Of a stretch of DNA of 30,335 bases, positions 1 through 7,909 are shown one piece after another (the stretch's first letter is position 1; each line of letters opens with the position of its first letter). Source of the DNA: an uncultured Eubacteriales bacterium (GTDB lineage: Bacteria; Bacillota; Clostridia; Oscillospirales; Oscillospiraceae); the NCBI GenBank assembly GCA_900546485.1, contig URDK01000028.1:1-30335 (forward strand), written 5' to 3'. The notes under the pieces were generated by a model. That model had not been told where the DNA came from and made no database searches. It was given only the letters and a program-made list of their open reading frames with translations. Both the position numbers and the translations under genes were made by a program.

Positions 1-87
1 CGGGTATATCCGCTGTCCTCGGTGCGGGGCACCGTGCCGGCGGCGAGCATCTACAAGCGCAGCGGCGACATTGCCGCCCAGCGCTGA
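1..87 (+). CDS. 3' end of a left-handed beta-helix acyltransferase (partial)
   Basis: Only the last 28 codons and a TGA stop are in the window. The peptide ends YPLSSVRGTVPAASIYKRSG and so on, which aligns with the C-terminus of the complete gene at 1473-2135 (YPTSSVRGVVPADCIFKSAE). From this I infer that the truncated gene is a paralogue of that hexapeptide-repeat acyltransferase. It ends 15 bases before the mutase gene, with no terminator between, so the two are probably co-transcribed. The catalytic region lies outside the window, so substrate and activity cannot be judged. Confidence 0.75.
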   Translation, partial: RVYPLSSVRGTVPAASIYKRSGDIAAQR

Positions 88-102
88 CAGGGAGGAAGAA
101 AA

Positions 103-1476
103 ATGGGCAAGTATTTCGGCACGGACGGCTTCCGGGGCGAGGCCAATGTGACCCTGACGGCGGACCACGCCTATCAGGTGGGCCGCTTTTTGGGCTGGTA
201 CTGCGGTGAATGCAAGCGCCGCGGCGGCGACAGCGAGCCGGCAAAGGTGGTCATCGGCAAGGATACCCGCCGCAGCAGCTATATGTTCGAGTACGCCCTG
301 GCCTCCGGACTGGTGGCCTCCGGCGCGGACGCCTATCTGCTGCACGTGACCACCACGCCCAGCGTCTCGTATATCGCCCGCGTGGACGACTTCGACTGCG
401 GCGTAATGATAAGCGCCAGCCACAACCCCTACCACGACAACGGCATAAAGCTGATAAACGGCCAGGGCGAGAAGATGGAGGAGAACGTCCTTGACGAGAT
501 AGAGGCCTACCTCGACGGCCTCACGCCCGAGCCGCCCCACGCCGTTGCAGACGCTATCGGCCGCACTGTGGACTACTCCGCAGGGCGCAACAGATACATA
601 GGCTACCTCATCAGCCTCTCGACCCACTCCTACAAAGGCGTCAAGGTCGGCCTCGACTGCGCCAACGGCAGCACCTGGATGATAGCCAAGAGCGTGTTCG
701 ACGCCCTGGGCGCCGACACCTGCGTCATAGGCAACAAGCCCGACGGCCTCAACATCAACGTCGACTGCGGCTCCACCCACATCGGCGCGCTGCAAGAGTT
801 GGTCAAGGAAAACGGCCTGGACGTCGGTTTCGCCTTCGACGGAGATGCGGACCGCTGCCTCGCCGTGGACGAGAACGGCGCTTACGTTTCCGGCGACGAG
901 ATAATGTATATGTGCGCAAAGCACATGAAGGACCGCGGTCGGCTCGACACCAACACTCTGGTCACCACCGTCATGAGCAATTTCGGCCTCTACAAGGCGC
1001 TTGACGAGGCGGGCATTGGCTACGAAAAGACCGCGGTGGGCGACAAGTACGTCTGGGAGAACATGCGCGCGAACGGCCATCTCATCGGCGGCGAGCAGTC
1101 CGGCCACATCATCTTCTCCAAATACGCCACCACCGGCGACGGCCTGATAACAGCCATCAAGGTCATGCAGGTCATGCTGGACTCCAAGCTGCCGCTTTCC
1201 AAGCTGGCGGAGCCCGTGACCATCTACCCGCAGGTGCTCAAAAACGTCATAGTTGACGACAAGGACGGCACCATGGCCGACGCGGTCGTTCAGGCGTCGG
1301 TGAAGAAGGTGGAGGAGCGCCTCGGTGACAGCGGCCGTGTGCTGCTGCGCAAGAGCGGCACGGAGCCCGTGCTCCGCGTCATGGCCGAGGCCGAGACCGA
1401 CGAGGTCTGCGAGGCCGCTGTGGACGAGATAATCGACGCGATGCGTGAGAGCGGGCATCTGGTGAGGGTGAAATGA
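103..1476 (+). CDS. Phosphoglucosamine/phosphomannomutase family enzyme (GlmM-like)
   Basis: This 457-aa protein belongs to the alpha-D-phosphohexomutase superfamily, which moves phosphate between C6 and C1 of a hexose or hexosamine through a phosphoserine. Visible motifs in order are the N-terminal KYFGTDGFRG, the phosphoserine loop SASHNP (S106 predicted active Ser), the metal loop DGDADR (246-251), the sugar-binding GGEQSGHI (329-336) and the phosphate-binding RKSGTEP (416-422). The length is normal for GlmM (about 450). GGGAGGAAG lies just before the ATG. It sits between two paralogous hexapeptide acyltransferases and overlaps the second by ATGA, which suggests amino-sugar activation (glucosamine-6-P to glucosamine-1-P, then acetylation). 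The genome's housekeeping glmM may be elsewhere, so a specialised paralogue or a phosphomannomutase is possible. Family certain; exact substrate inferred. Confidence 0.9.
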   Translation: MGKYFGTDGFRGEANVTLTADHAYQVGRFLGWYCGECKRRGGDSEPAKVVIGKDTRRSSYMFEYALASGLVASGADAYLLHVTTTPSVSYIARVDDFDCGVMISASHNPYHDNGIKLINGQGEKMEENVLDEIEAYLDGLTPEPPHAVADAIGRTVDYSAGRNRYIGYLISLSTHSYKGVKVGLDCANGSTWMIAKSVFDALGADTCVIGNKPDGLNINVDCGSTHIGALQELVKENGLDVGFAFDGDADRCLAVDENGAYVSGDEIMYMCAKHMKDRGRLDTNTLVTTVMSNFGLYKALDEAGIGYEKTAVGDKYVWENMRANGHLIGGEQSGHIIFSKYATTGDGLITAIKVMQVMLDSKLPLSKLAEPVTIYPQVLKNVIVDDKDGTMADAVVQASVKKVEERLGDSGRVLLRKSGTEPVLRVMAEAETDEVCEAAVDEIIDAMRESGHLVRVK

Positions 1477-2135
1477 TGTATAAGATAAGCGAGCTGCTCG
1501 ACCTTGAGCATACGATAGCGGCGGAGCTCTTCGTGGGGAAGGAGTATCCCTGGGAGGTCCTGCCCGAGATAAAGGGCTTCATACTCAAGCTCGGCGCGAC
1601 CCTGCCCGAGAGCGAGTTTGACCATCCGTCGGAGGACGTTTGGATAGCGAAGGACGCGAAGGTTTTCCCCAGCGCCTACATCGGCGGCCCCTGCATCATC
1701 GACCACGAGGCTGAGGTGAGGCACTGCGCCTTCATCCGCGGCAGCGCCATAGTTGGCAAGGGCTGCGTTGTGGGCAACTCGGTGGAACTGAAAAACGTCG
1801 TGCTGTTTGATAAGGTACAGGTGCCGCACTACAACTATGTTGGCGACTCCGTGCTGGGCTACCGCGCGCACATGGGCGCGGGCAGCATCACGTCGAATGT
1901 AAAGAGCGACAAGACCCTCGTCGTTGTCAAGAGCGGCGAGGAGCGGGTCGAGACAGGCCTCAAGAAGTTCGGTGCCATACTGGGTGACTGCGTGGAGGTG
2001 GGCTGCAACAGCGTCCTGAACCCCGGCAGCGTCATTGGCCGCCGAGCGAGCATCTATCCGACTTCGTCTGTGCGCGGAGTGGTGCCGGCCGACTGCATTT
2101 TCAAGTCCGCAGAGGAGATAGTAAGGCGGGATTGA
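1473..2135 (+). CDS. Left-handed beta-helix acyltransferase, GlmU C-terminal-like
   Basis: The 220-aa protein has an N-terminal segment of about 55 residues followed by hexapeptide repeats ([IV]-G-x4 type, e.g. AYIGGP, AIVGKG, CVVGNS, SVIGRR). VPHYNYVGDS (117-126) matches the GlmU acetyltransferase region in which a His (here H119) is the catalytic base, and GAGSITSNVK follows as in GlmU GAGTITCNY. It probably N-acetylates a sugar-1-phosphate. There is no nucleotidyltransferase domain, so a partner must make the UDP-sugar. ATG ATG at 1473 and 1476 overlaps the mutase stop (ATGA), which points to translational coupling. The C-terminus is paralogous to the partial gene at 1-87. Such proteins are often annotated as UDP-GlcNAc pyrophosphorylase in Firmicutes, but a pyrophosphorylase motif is not seen. 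Confidence 0.8.
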   Translation: MMYKISELLDLEHTIAAELFVGKEYPWEVLPEIKGFILKLGATLPESEFDHPSEDVWIAKDAKVFPSAYIGGPCIIDHEAEVRHCAFIRGSAIVGKGCVVGNSVELKNVVLFDKVQVPHYNYVGDSVLGYRAHMGAGSITSNVKSDKTLVVVKSGEERVETGLKKFGAILGDCVEVGCNSVLNPGSVIGRRASIYPTSSVRGVVPADCIFKSAEEIVRRD

Positions 2136-2150
2136 GCCCGCGATACTGCA

Positions 2151-2179
2151 AAAAAAGCGGGGAATATCCCCGCTTTTTT
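2151..2179 (+). terminator. Rho-independent terminator after the amino-sugar operon
   Basis: A 13-bp perfect stem (AAAAAAGCGGGGA / TCCCCGCTTTTTT) with a 3-nt loop ends in six Ts. It starts 15 bases after the acyltransferase stop and closes the mutase/acyltransferase operon. Confidence 0.93.
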
Positions 2180-2211
2180 GCGTCTTGGCTGTGACATTGC
2201 AGCAAAAACTG

Positions 2212-2241
2212 TTGCGCCGGGCTGTGTAAACGTAGTATAAT
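2212..2241 (+). promoter_or_regulatory. Predicted sigma-A promoter for rpe-recR
   Basis: TTGCGC (2212-2217) and a perfect TATAAT (2236-2241) are separated by 18 bases. The predicted start near 2248 leaves a leader of about 130 nt before rpe. The leader is GC-rich, contains GGCGCGCC, and shows no tRNA, T-box or riboswitch that I can recognise. Confidence 0.6.
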
Positions 2242-2376
2242 GATTTGGTATGTGTTGCAGCCGGGAGCACGGAGCAGATGAGCCCCGCGCCCCCTATATA
2301 AAAGCGAAGGCCGGCGCGCCGTTCCGCTGAGATATTTTATGCCCGCTGCATGTACTGCGTTACGGGGAGGTACAGT

Positions 2377-3048
2377 ATGGATATAAAGATCGCACCCTCG
2401 ATACTCTCAGCGGATTTCGTCCGTTTGGCAGACGAGGTTGAGGAAATAAAAGCCGCAGGCGCGGACTATGTCCATGTGGATGTCATGGACGGGCTTTTTG
2501 TGCCCAACATCTCTATCGGAATTCCAGTGGTCAAGTCGCTCCGGAAGGCCACGGATATGTTTCTGGACGTGCACCTGATGATCGAAAAGCCGCACCGCTA
2601 TGTCGGCAAATTCTGCGATGCGGGCGCGGATCTGGTCTGCTTCCACGTGGAGGCGGATGAGCCGCAGGACGTGCTTGCCGCGCTCGACGAGATAAAGTCC
2701 AAAGGCAAGCTGGCAGCTCTCTCAATCAAGCCGAGAACACCTGGGTCGGTGATACTGCCGTATCTCGACAAACTCGACATGGTGCTTGTCATGACGGTCG
2801 AACCCGGCTTCGGCGGGCAGAGCTTTATGGCGGATATGCTGCCTAAGATACGCGGCATCCGCGCGCTTATTGACCAGTACCGTCCGTCCTGCGAGCTCGA
2901 GGTGGACGGCGGCATAGACGAGAGCACGGCCCCGCTTGTGGTCGACGCGGGAGCCAATGTGCTGGTGGCGGGCAGTGCTGTTTTTGGAAAGCCCGACCGC
3001 GCCGCAGCCATTGCGGGCATACGCATGGCCGCGGATATCAAAGTATGA
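2377..3048 (+). CDS. rpe: Ribulose-phosphate 3-epimerase
   Basis: This TIM-barrel enzyme interconverts ribulose-5-phosphate and xylulose-5-phosphate in the pentose phosphate pathway. I start it at ATG 2377 because GGGGAGG lies 6 bases upstream and the family N-terminus MDIKIAPSILSADF follows; the in-frame ATG at 2350 would add nine unconserved residues with no ribosome site. The protein is 223 aa, normal for the family. Visible motifs are the substrate/metal segment HVDVMDGLFVPNIS, VHLMIEKP, the phosphate-proximal TVEPGFGGQSF and EVDGGID, and VAGSAVFG near the end. It is followed by recR after 25 bases and is probably the first gene of a two-gene unit. In many Firmicutes rpe sits with rsgA/prkC; that is not so here. 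Confidence 0.97.
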   Translation: MDIKIAPSILSADFVRLADEVEEIKAAGADYVHVDVMDGLFVPNISIGIPVVKSLRKATDMFLDVHLMIEKPHRYVGKFCDAGADLVCFHVEADEPQDVLAALDEIKSKGKLAALSIKPRTPGSVILPYLDKLDMVLVMTVEPGFGGQSFMADMLPKIRGIRALIDQYRPSCELEVDGGIDESTAPLVVDAGANVLVAGSAVFGKPDRAAAIAGIRMAADIKV

Positions 3049-3073
3049 AATCAGTCATAAGAGGTAGACATAT

Positions 3074-3673
3074 ATGTCCTTTTTCCCGGCGGCGCTTGAG
3101 AACCTGATAGATAAATTCGCGATGCTGCCCGGCATCGGCAAAAAGAGCGCGCAGCGCCTCGCTTTTTTCACACTCTCCCTGCCCGATGCGGAGGCTGAGG
3201 CCTTTGCCGCGGCGATAAGCGAGGCGAAGCGCAGCGTTCACTGCTGTTCCGTGTGTCAGAACCTGACTGACGCGGAGATCTGCCCCATATGCTCCTCGTC
3301 CAAGCGCGACCAGAGCGTCATCTGCGTAGTGGCCGAGCCGCGAGACGTGCTCAGCTTCGAGCGCGGCAGGGAATATAATGGGGTCTATCATGTTCTGCAC
3401 GGCGTGCTCTCGCCTCTGAGCCACGTCGGTCCGGACGACCTCAAAATATCTGAGCTTGTCTCCCGCGTCGCCGCCGGCGGCGTTGAGGAGGTCATCATGG
3501 CCCTGAATCCCGATACCGAGGGGGAGACTACGGCCATGTACATTTCGCGTCTGCTCAAGCCCTTTGGGGTGAAGGTGACGCGCCTTGCCTACGGCATACC
3601 CGTCGGCTCAAACCTTGAGTTTGCGGATGATGCCACGCTTCAGCGCGCCCTGGAAGGCCGCGTGGAGATGTAG
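3074..3673 (+). CDS. recR: Recombination mediator RecR
   Basis: RecR (199 aa, typical length) works with RecO/RecF to load RecA on gapped DNA. The N-terminal helix-hairpin-helix is visible in LPGIGKKSAQRLAF (18-31). It is followed by a C4 zinc finger (C58, C61, C70, C73) and a Toprim domain from about residue 80 (VICVVAEPRDVLSFE; NPDTEGETT). The C-terminus ALEGRVEM is family-typical. AGAGGTAG precedes the ATG. The gene is probably co-transcribed with rpe. In many Firmicutes recR follows dnaX and ybaB; that order is not seen here. Confidence 0.97.
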   Translation: MSFFPAALENLIDKFAMLPGIGKKSAQRLAFFTLSLPDAEAEAFAAAISEAKRSVHCCSVCQNLTDAEICPICSSSKRDQSVICVVAEPRDVLSFERGREYNGVYHVLHGVLSPLSHVGPDDLKISELVSRVAAGGVEEVIMALNPDTEGETTAMYISRLLKPFGVKVTRLAYGIPVGSNLEFADDATLQRALEGRVEM

Positions 3674-3693
3674 GCGGATTGAATACGGCCTTA

Positions 3694-3717
3694 GCGGTTA
3701 TAATGCTGGATAACCGT
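3694..3717 (+). promoter_or_regulatory. -10 element inside an inverted repeat upstream of RNase J
   Basis: TATAAT occurs at 3699-3704 within CGGTTAT (3695-3701) / ATAACCG (3710-3716), a 7-bp perfect inverted repeat with an 8-nt loop; one more wobble pair extends it. No good -35 at 16-18 bases is seen. It could be an operator over a promoter or a hairpin in the rnj leader. Confidence 0.35.
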
Positions 3718-3753
3718 TGTACATAAGACAATTTTTGATTTAAGGAGATTAAT

Positions 3754-5409
3754 ATGGCAAAACTGAAAATAATCCCGCTCGGCGGCCTCGGCGAGGTTGG
3801 CAAGAACCTCACCGTGTACGAATACGGGCAGGACATTATTGTCGTGGACTGCGGTCTGGGCTTTCCGGACGAGGAGCTCTACGGCATTGATGCCGTCATA
3901 CCCGATATCACTTACCTTCGGCAGAACAAGGACCGCATACGCGGCATAGTCATCACCCACGGGCACGAGGACCACATCGGCGCACTGCCCTATGTCATGC
4001 GGGAGCTGGACGTACCCATCTACGCCACGAGCCTCACCGCGGGCATAATCGAGCTCAAGCTGGAGGAGTTCGACCTCCTCTACAACACGCAGATATTCAC
4101 GAAGAGGGCCGGAGACCGTTTCCGCCTCGGCTGCTTCGAGGTGGAGATGATACACGTCAACCACTCGATAGCCGACTCCGTGGCCCTCGCCATCAGGACG
4201 CCGATCGGTACGGTCATCCACACCGGCGACTTCAAAATCGACGTCACGCCCATACAGGGCGAGATGATCGACATCGCGCGCCTGGGCCAGCTCGGCAAGC
4301 AGGGCGTGCTGGCGCTGCTCTCGGACTCCACCAACGTGGAGCGCCCGGGCCACACGGATTCCGAGCGCAAGGTCGCAGAAAAGTTCGACGAGCTCTTCAA
4401 GGGCTGCGAAAAGCGCATAATCGTCACCACCTTCGCCTCCAACGTACAGCGCATCCAGCAGATAGTGAACGTAGCGGCCAAGTATAAGCGCAAGGTCGCC
4501 GTCACGGGCCGGAGCATGGAGAACATGATAAAGGTCGCGAGCGAGCTGGGCTATATGGACATCCCGGACGGCGTGCTCATGGACCTCAACCAGATAAAGG
4601 GCCAGCCCAAGGACAGAACGGTCATCATATCCACCGGCAGCCAGGGAGAGAGCATGTCCGCGCTCTACCGCATGGCCTTCTCCGAGCACAAGCAGATAAA
4701 CATCGACGCGGGCGACCGTATCATCATCTCCGCCTCCGCCATTCCCGGCAATGAGACGACTATTTCCCGGGTCATCGACGAGCTCTTCCACAAGGGCGCG
4801 GAGGTCATCTATGACCGCCACACCGACCTGCATGTCTCCGGCCACGCCTCACAGGAGGACCAGAAGATGATGCTGGCCCTGACGAAGCCGAAGTTTTTCA
4901 TCCCGGTCCACGGTGAGTATCGCATGCTCTGCAAGCACGCGGAGCTGGGCCGCATGATGGGCGTCGCGCCGAACAACATCGTCATCGCGGAAAACGGCAG
5001 CGTAATAGAGCTCAGCCGCAAAAGCATCAAGTCAGTGGACATCGTCCCCGCGGGGCGCGTGTTCGTGGACGGCAGCGGCGTGGGAGACGTGGGCAGCGTG
5101 GTGCTCCGCGACAGGAAGCATCTTGCGCAGGACGGTATGATAGTCGTTGTTTTGGCCCTCTCGGGAGAGGACAGTTCGCTTGTGTCCGGCCCCGAAATAG
5201 TCACGCGCGGCTTCATTTATGAGAAGGAATCCGAAGACCTCATCGAGGAGATGAAGCGCGTAATCTTCGAGAGCCTCGAGAGCTGCCGCCACCAGCGCAT
5301 CACCGACTGGGCCGGTATCAAAAACAAGGTGCGTACCAACCTCACGGGTTATCTCTACAAGACTACCAAGCGCAGTCCGATGATACTGCCTGTGATAACC
5401 GAGATATAA
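3754..5409 (+). CDS. rnj: Ribonuclease J
   Basis: This is a metallo-beta-lactamase/beta-CASP RNase with 5'-3' exo- and endonuclease activity, central to mRNA turnover and rRNA maturation in Firmicutes. At 551 aa it matches the family (about 555). Visible are the zinc motif THGHEDHIG (H69, H71, D73, H74), HVNHS (134-138), HTGDFKID (D159), the beta-CASP segments LLSDSTNVERPGH and TGRSM, STGSQGE, and the RNase J SGHAS and PVHGEYRM motifs, then a C-terminal domain. AAGGAG precedes the ATG. The next gene begins 19 bases after the stop. RNase J1 versus J2 cannot be assigned because only one copy is visible; the metal residues are intact, so activity is expected. Confidence 0.97.
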   Translation: MAKLKIIPLGGLGEVGKNLTVYEYGQDIIVVDCGLGFPDEELYGIDAVIPDITYLRQNKDRIRGIVITHGHEDHIGALPYVMRELDVPIYATSLTAGIIELKLEEFDLLYNTQIFTKRAGDRFRLGCFEVEMIHVNHSIADSVALAIRTPIGTVIHTGDFKIDVTPIQGEMIDIARLGQLGKQGVLALLSDSTNVERPGHTDSERKVAEKFDELFKGCEKRIIVTTFASNVQRIQQIVNVAAKYKRKVAVTGRSMENMIKVASELGYMDIPDGVLMDLNQIKGQPKDRTVIISTGSQGESMSALYRMAFSEHKQINIDAGDRIIISASAIPGNETTISRVIDELFHKGAEVIYDRHTDLHVSGHASQEDQKMMLALTKPKFFIPVHGEYRMLCKHAELGRMMGVAPNNIVIAENGSVIELSRKSIKSVDIVPAGRVFVDGSGVGDVGSVVLRDRKHLAQDGMIVVVLALSGEDSSLVSGPEIVTRGFIYEKESEDLIEEMKRVIFESLESCRHQRITDWAGIKNKVRTNLTGYLYKTTKRSPMILPVITEI

Positions 5410-5428
5410 AAGAATAGGGGGTAAGGGC

Positions 5429-6616
5429 ATGGCATACGATTTTACTACCCTGCACCCCGCATTTGGCAGCGGCGCTCCCATGTGGGAGCGCCTTGCCCAA
5501 TTCGGGGAGCCTGCGCCGGACGCCATCGATTTCGGCGTGGCCGAGATGAAGTTCAAGCTGGCGCCGGAGATAGCATCGGCGCTTGAGCGCCACGTCACCG
5601 AAGGCAGCTTTGGCTATGCGGGCGCGCCCGAGAGTCTCAAGCGCGAGATAGTCTCGTGGATGGAGCGCCGCCACGGCTGGCACATCGAGCCCGAGTGGCT
5701 GTTTCAGACCTACGGCCTGGTGCTGGCCGTGGGCTGCTGTGTGCGCGCGCTGACGGAGCCGGGCGACGGCATACTGCTCAACTTTCCCTCGTACCCGCCG
5801 TTTTACCGCGCCATAGAGCAAAACGGCCGCCGCCTTGTGCGCAGCGAGCTCTTGGAGCAGGACGGCAAGTACGTCTTTGACTTTGAGGATATGGAGCGGA
5901 AGATAGAGCAGGAGCACGTCAAGCTCTACATACTGTGCAGTCCGCAGAACCCCACGGGCCGCGTATGGACCCGCGCGGAGCTTGAGCGTGTTGGAGAGAT
6001 GTGCCTGCGCCACGGCGTGAAGGTCGTATCGGATGAGATACACTTCGACATATGCTACCCCGGGCACGAGCACAGCGTCTTTGCCTCCATATCCGAGGAG
6101 TTGGCCGCAAACAGCGTGGTGCTTACCGCGCCCAGCAAGACCTTCAACATCGCGGGCATGACCATCTCCAACGTCGTTGCCCCGAACCCTGAGCTGCGCG
6201 AGCGCGTGAAGGCTACCGTGGCACGCGACATGGGCGGTTACTTCAACAGCTTCGGCTACGCAGCCTGCGAGGCCGCTTACAAGAGCTCCGGACCCTGGCT
6301 CGACGAGTGCTTGAAGGTGCTCGAGGGCAACTGCCGCCTATTCACGGACTTCCTCACAGAGCGCGTGCCTGTGTTCTCCTGCCACATGCCCGAAGGCACA
6401 TATCTCGCCTGGATGGATGGCCGCCGAGCCGGACTTAGCCCGGAGGAGCTGACGGAGTTTCTGCACAAGGATGCCCGCTTCTACACCGAGGGCGGGGACG
6501 TGTTCGGCTCGGGCTATGAGCTCTTCCACCGCGTGAACCTTGCCTGTCCGCGCGACTATATTGAAAAGGCACTGCTGCGGCTCGAAGCCGCGGCCAAAGC
6601 GCGTGGTTTGATATGA
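5429..6616 (+). CDS. PLP-dependent MalY/PatB-type C-S lyase or aminotransferase
   Basis: This fold-type I PLP enzyme has 395 aa, normal for MalY/PatB (about 390). The family usually acts as a cystathionine beta-lyase or cysteine desulfhydrase. Visible are FGYAGAPESLK near residue 61, FPSYPPF (119-125), SPQNPTGRVWT (171-181), the cofactor Asp in SDEIHFDI (201-208), and the PLP lysine in APSKTFNIAG (K237). AGGGGGTAAGGGC precedes the ATG. Its stop overlaps the next start by ATGA, and the dipeptidase and ArsC-like genes follow, so the three form a coupled unit, probably co-transcribed with rnj. The context favours a role in sulfur amino-acid breakdown, but an aminotransferase activity cannot be excluded. 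Confidence 0.9.
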   Translation: MAYDFTTLHPAFGSGAPMWERLAQFGEPAPDAIDFGVAEMKFKLAPEIASALERHVTEGSFGYAGAPESLKREIVSWMERRHGWHIEPEWLFQTYGLVLAVGCCVRALTEPGDGILLNFPSYPPFYRAIEQNGRRLVRSELLEQDGKYVFDFEDMERKIEQEHVKLYILCSPQNPTGRVWTRAELERVGEMCLRHGVKVVSDEIHFDICYPGHEHSVFASISEELAANSVVLTAPSKTFNIAGMTISNVVAPNPELRERVKATVARDMGGYFNSFGYAACEAAYKSSGPWLDECLKVLEGNCRLFTDFLTERVPVFSCHMPEGTYLAWMDGRRAGLSPEELTEFLHKDARFYTEGGDVFGSGYELFHRVNLACPRDYIEKALLRLEAAAKARGLI

Positions 6617-7515
6617 CGACACCTTATTTTGACGCGCACTGCGACACTGTGACCGCCGTCCTTGAGCGAGGCGGCAGTCTCACGGAGAACGAATATATGC
6701 TTGACCTGCGGCGGCTCTCCGCCTATGCGCCCGCGGCGCAGTTTTTCGCGGTCTGGGGCGGGCGATATGAGGAAAAGGCAGCGCTGTTGCGCTCGGAGCT
6801 GCAAAAAAGCGGCCTCGGCGTCCTCTGCCGGAACACCAGTGAGGCGAAGGCAGCGGCGGAGAGAGGCCAAATAGCGGCGTTTCTCTCAGTTGAGGGCATG
6901 GAGCAGCTGGACTGCTCCGTGGAGCGCCTGCGTGAGGCGCACGAGCGCGACGGCCTCATCATGGTGAATCTCTGCTGGAACTCGGATAACGAGCTCTGCG
7001 GCTCGGCCATGGACGGCGGTGGAGGGCTCACGGACAAGGGCCGTGCTTTCGTCCGCGCGGCGCAGGATATGGGCATAGTCATCGATCTCTCCCACGCCTC
7101 GGAGCGAACATTCTGGGACGTGATGGAGCTCAGCGCCAGGCCCGTCCTCGCCAGCCACTCGAACGCTGCGGCGCTCTGTTCAGACTTTCCGCGCAACCTC
7201 ACAGACGCACAGTTCAAGGCGCTGGTGAAGTGCGGCGGCGGGGCCGGATTGAACCTCTGCCCGGACTTTCTCGGCCTGACGCGGGACGCTGACGCCTGCT
7301 GCGCGCATATTGAACATTTCCTCTCCCTCGGCGGCGAGAGGGCCGTGTTCATCGGCGCGGACCTCGACGGCATCGACGACACGCCGCATGGTATAGCGGG
7401 CGTGCAGGACGTTGGCAGGATCTACGAGGCCCTGCTGCGCCGCAACCACCCCGAGAGCCTCGTGCGCGGCATCTTTTACAACAATCTCATGGACATATTG
7501 GAGCGGTCGACATGA
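6613..7515 (+). CDS. Membrane-dipeptidase family (peptidase M19)
   Basis: The 300-aa protein belongs to the renal-dipeptidase/M19 metallopeptidase family, which hydrolyses dipeptides (including Cys-Gly in some members) using a binuclear zinc site. The expected ligands are visible: H9 and D11 in FDAHCDT, the bridging E94 in SVEGME, H161 in DLSHAS, H182 in ASHSN, and the Asp in GADLDG near 250. There is no signal peptide, so it is probably cytoplasmic. It is somewhat shorter than many members (about 310-380). It starts by an ATGA overlap with the C-S lyase gene and ends by an ATGA overlap with the ArsC-like gene, so expression is tightly coupled. Confidence 0.9.
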   Translation: MTTPYFDAHCDTVTAVLERGGSLTENEYMLDLRRLSAYAPAAQFFAVWGGRYEEKAALLRSELQKSGLGVLCRNTSEAKAAAERGQIAAFLSVEGMEQLDCSVERLREAHERDGLIMVNLCWNSDNELCGSAMDGGGGLTDKGRAFVRAAQDMGIVIDLSHASERTFWDVMELSARPVLASHSNAAALCSDFPRNLTDAQFKALVKCGGGAGLNLCPDFLGLTRDADACCAHIEHFLSLGGERAVFIGADLDGIDDTPHGIAGVQDVGRIYEALLRRNHPESLVRGIFYNNLMDILERST

Positions 7516-7844
7516 ACATTCAGATATTTGGACGAAGCAAATGCTTTGACACCAAGAAGGCAGAGCGCTATTTCAAGGAGCGGAGGATTAAATTCCAGTC
7601 CATTGACCTCCCACGCTACGGCATGAGCAAAAAGGAGTTCGAGTCCGTCCGCGCGGCGGTGGGGCTGGAGAATCTCATCGACCCCAAGGCACCGGATGCG
7701 GACCTCATAAAGTACATGGCAAACGACGCGGCGCGCATAGAGCGATTGCTGGAGTACCCGGACAACATTAAAACCCCAGTGGTGAGAAACGGAAAACAGG
7801 CCACGGTCGGCTACTGCCCCGAGGTCTGGAAGACCTGGGAATGA
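7512..7844 (+). CDS. ArsC/Spx-family thioredoxin-fold protein
   Basis: This 110-aa protein has the ArsC/Spx/YffB fold. The N-terminal beta strand and redox loop FGRSKCFDTKKAERYF carry a single Cys (C11) followed by x-x-T rather than the CxxC of Spx. The KTPVVRNGK segment (near 87-95) is the cis-Pro loop typical of the family, and a second Cys is present in GYCPEVW. It could be a glutathione/thiol-dependent reductase or an uncharacterised arsenate-reductase-like protein; arsenic genes are not nearby. It overlaps the dipeptidase stop by ATGA and is the last gene before a terminator. Family sure, substrate unknown. Confidence 0.85.
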   Translation: MNIQIFGRSKCFDTKKAERYFKERRIKFQSIDLPRYGMSKKEFESVRAAVGLENLIDPKAPDADLIKYMANDAARIERLLEYPDNIKTPVVRNGKQATVGYCPEVWKTWE

Positions 7845-7845
7845 G

Positions 7846-7879
7846 AAAAGGCACGGCACTATTTGCGCCGTGCCTTTTT
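7846..7879 (+). terminator. Rho-independent terminator, possibly bidirectional
   Basis: A 12-bp stem AAAAGGCACGGC / GCCGTGCCTTTT with a 9-nt loop and five Ts starts right after the ArsC-like stop. It lies between convergent genes. On the minus strand the stem is followed by TTTTC, so it may also stop the SDR transcript. Confidence 0.92.
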
Positions 7880-7909
7880 GCACTTTGAGTATTCAGCTTG
7901 CGCGCCGTA

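Noticed and set aside
1290..2270. 326-codon minus-strand frame over the mutase and acyltransferase genes
   Set aside because: It reads backwards through two motif-rich genes and a terminator and has no protein-like sequence.
2182..2376. tRNA, T-box or riboswitch in the rpe leader
   Set aside because: No cloverleaf, T-box sequence or known aptamer pattern could be recognised; only a promoter and a GC-rich leader are supported.
3691..4845. Long open frame (384 codons) antisense to RNase J
   Set aside because: It has the skewed Val/Ala/Asp/Leu composition of a frame opposite a GC-rich gene and no ribosome site; RNase J on the other strand has every family motif.
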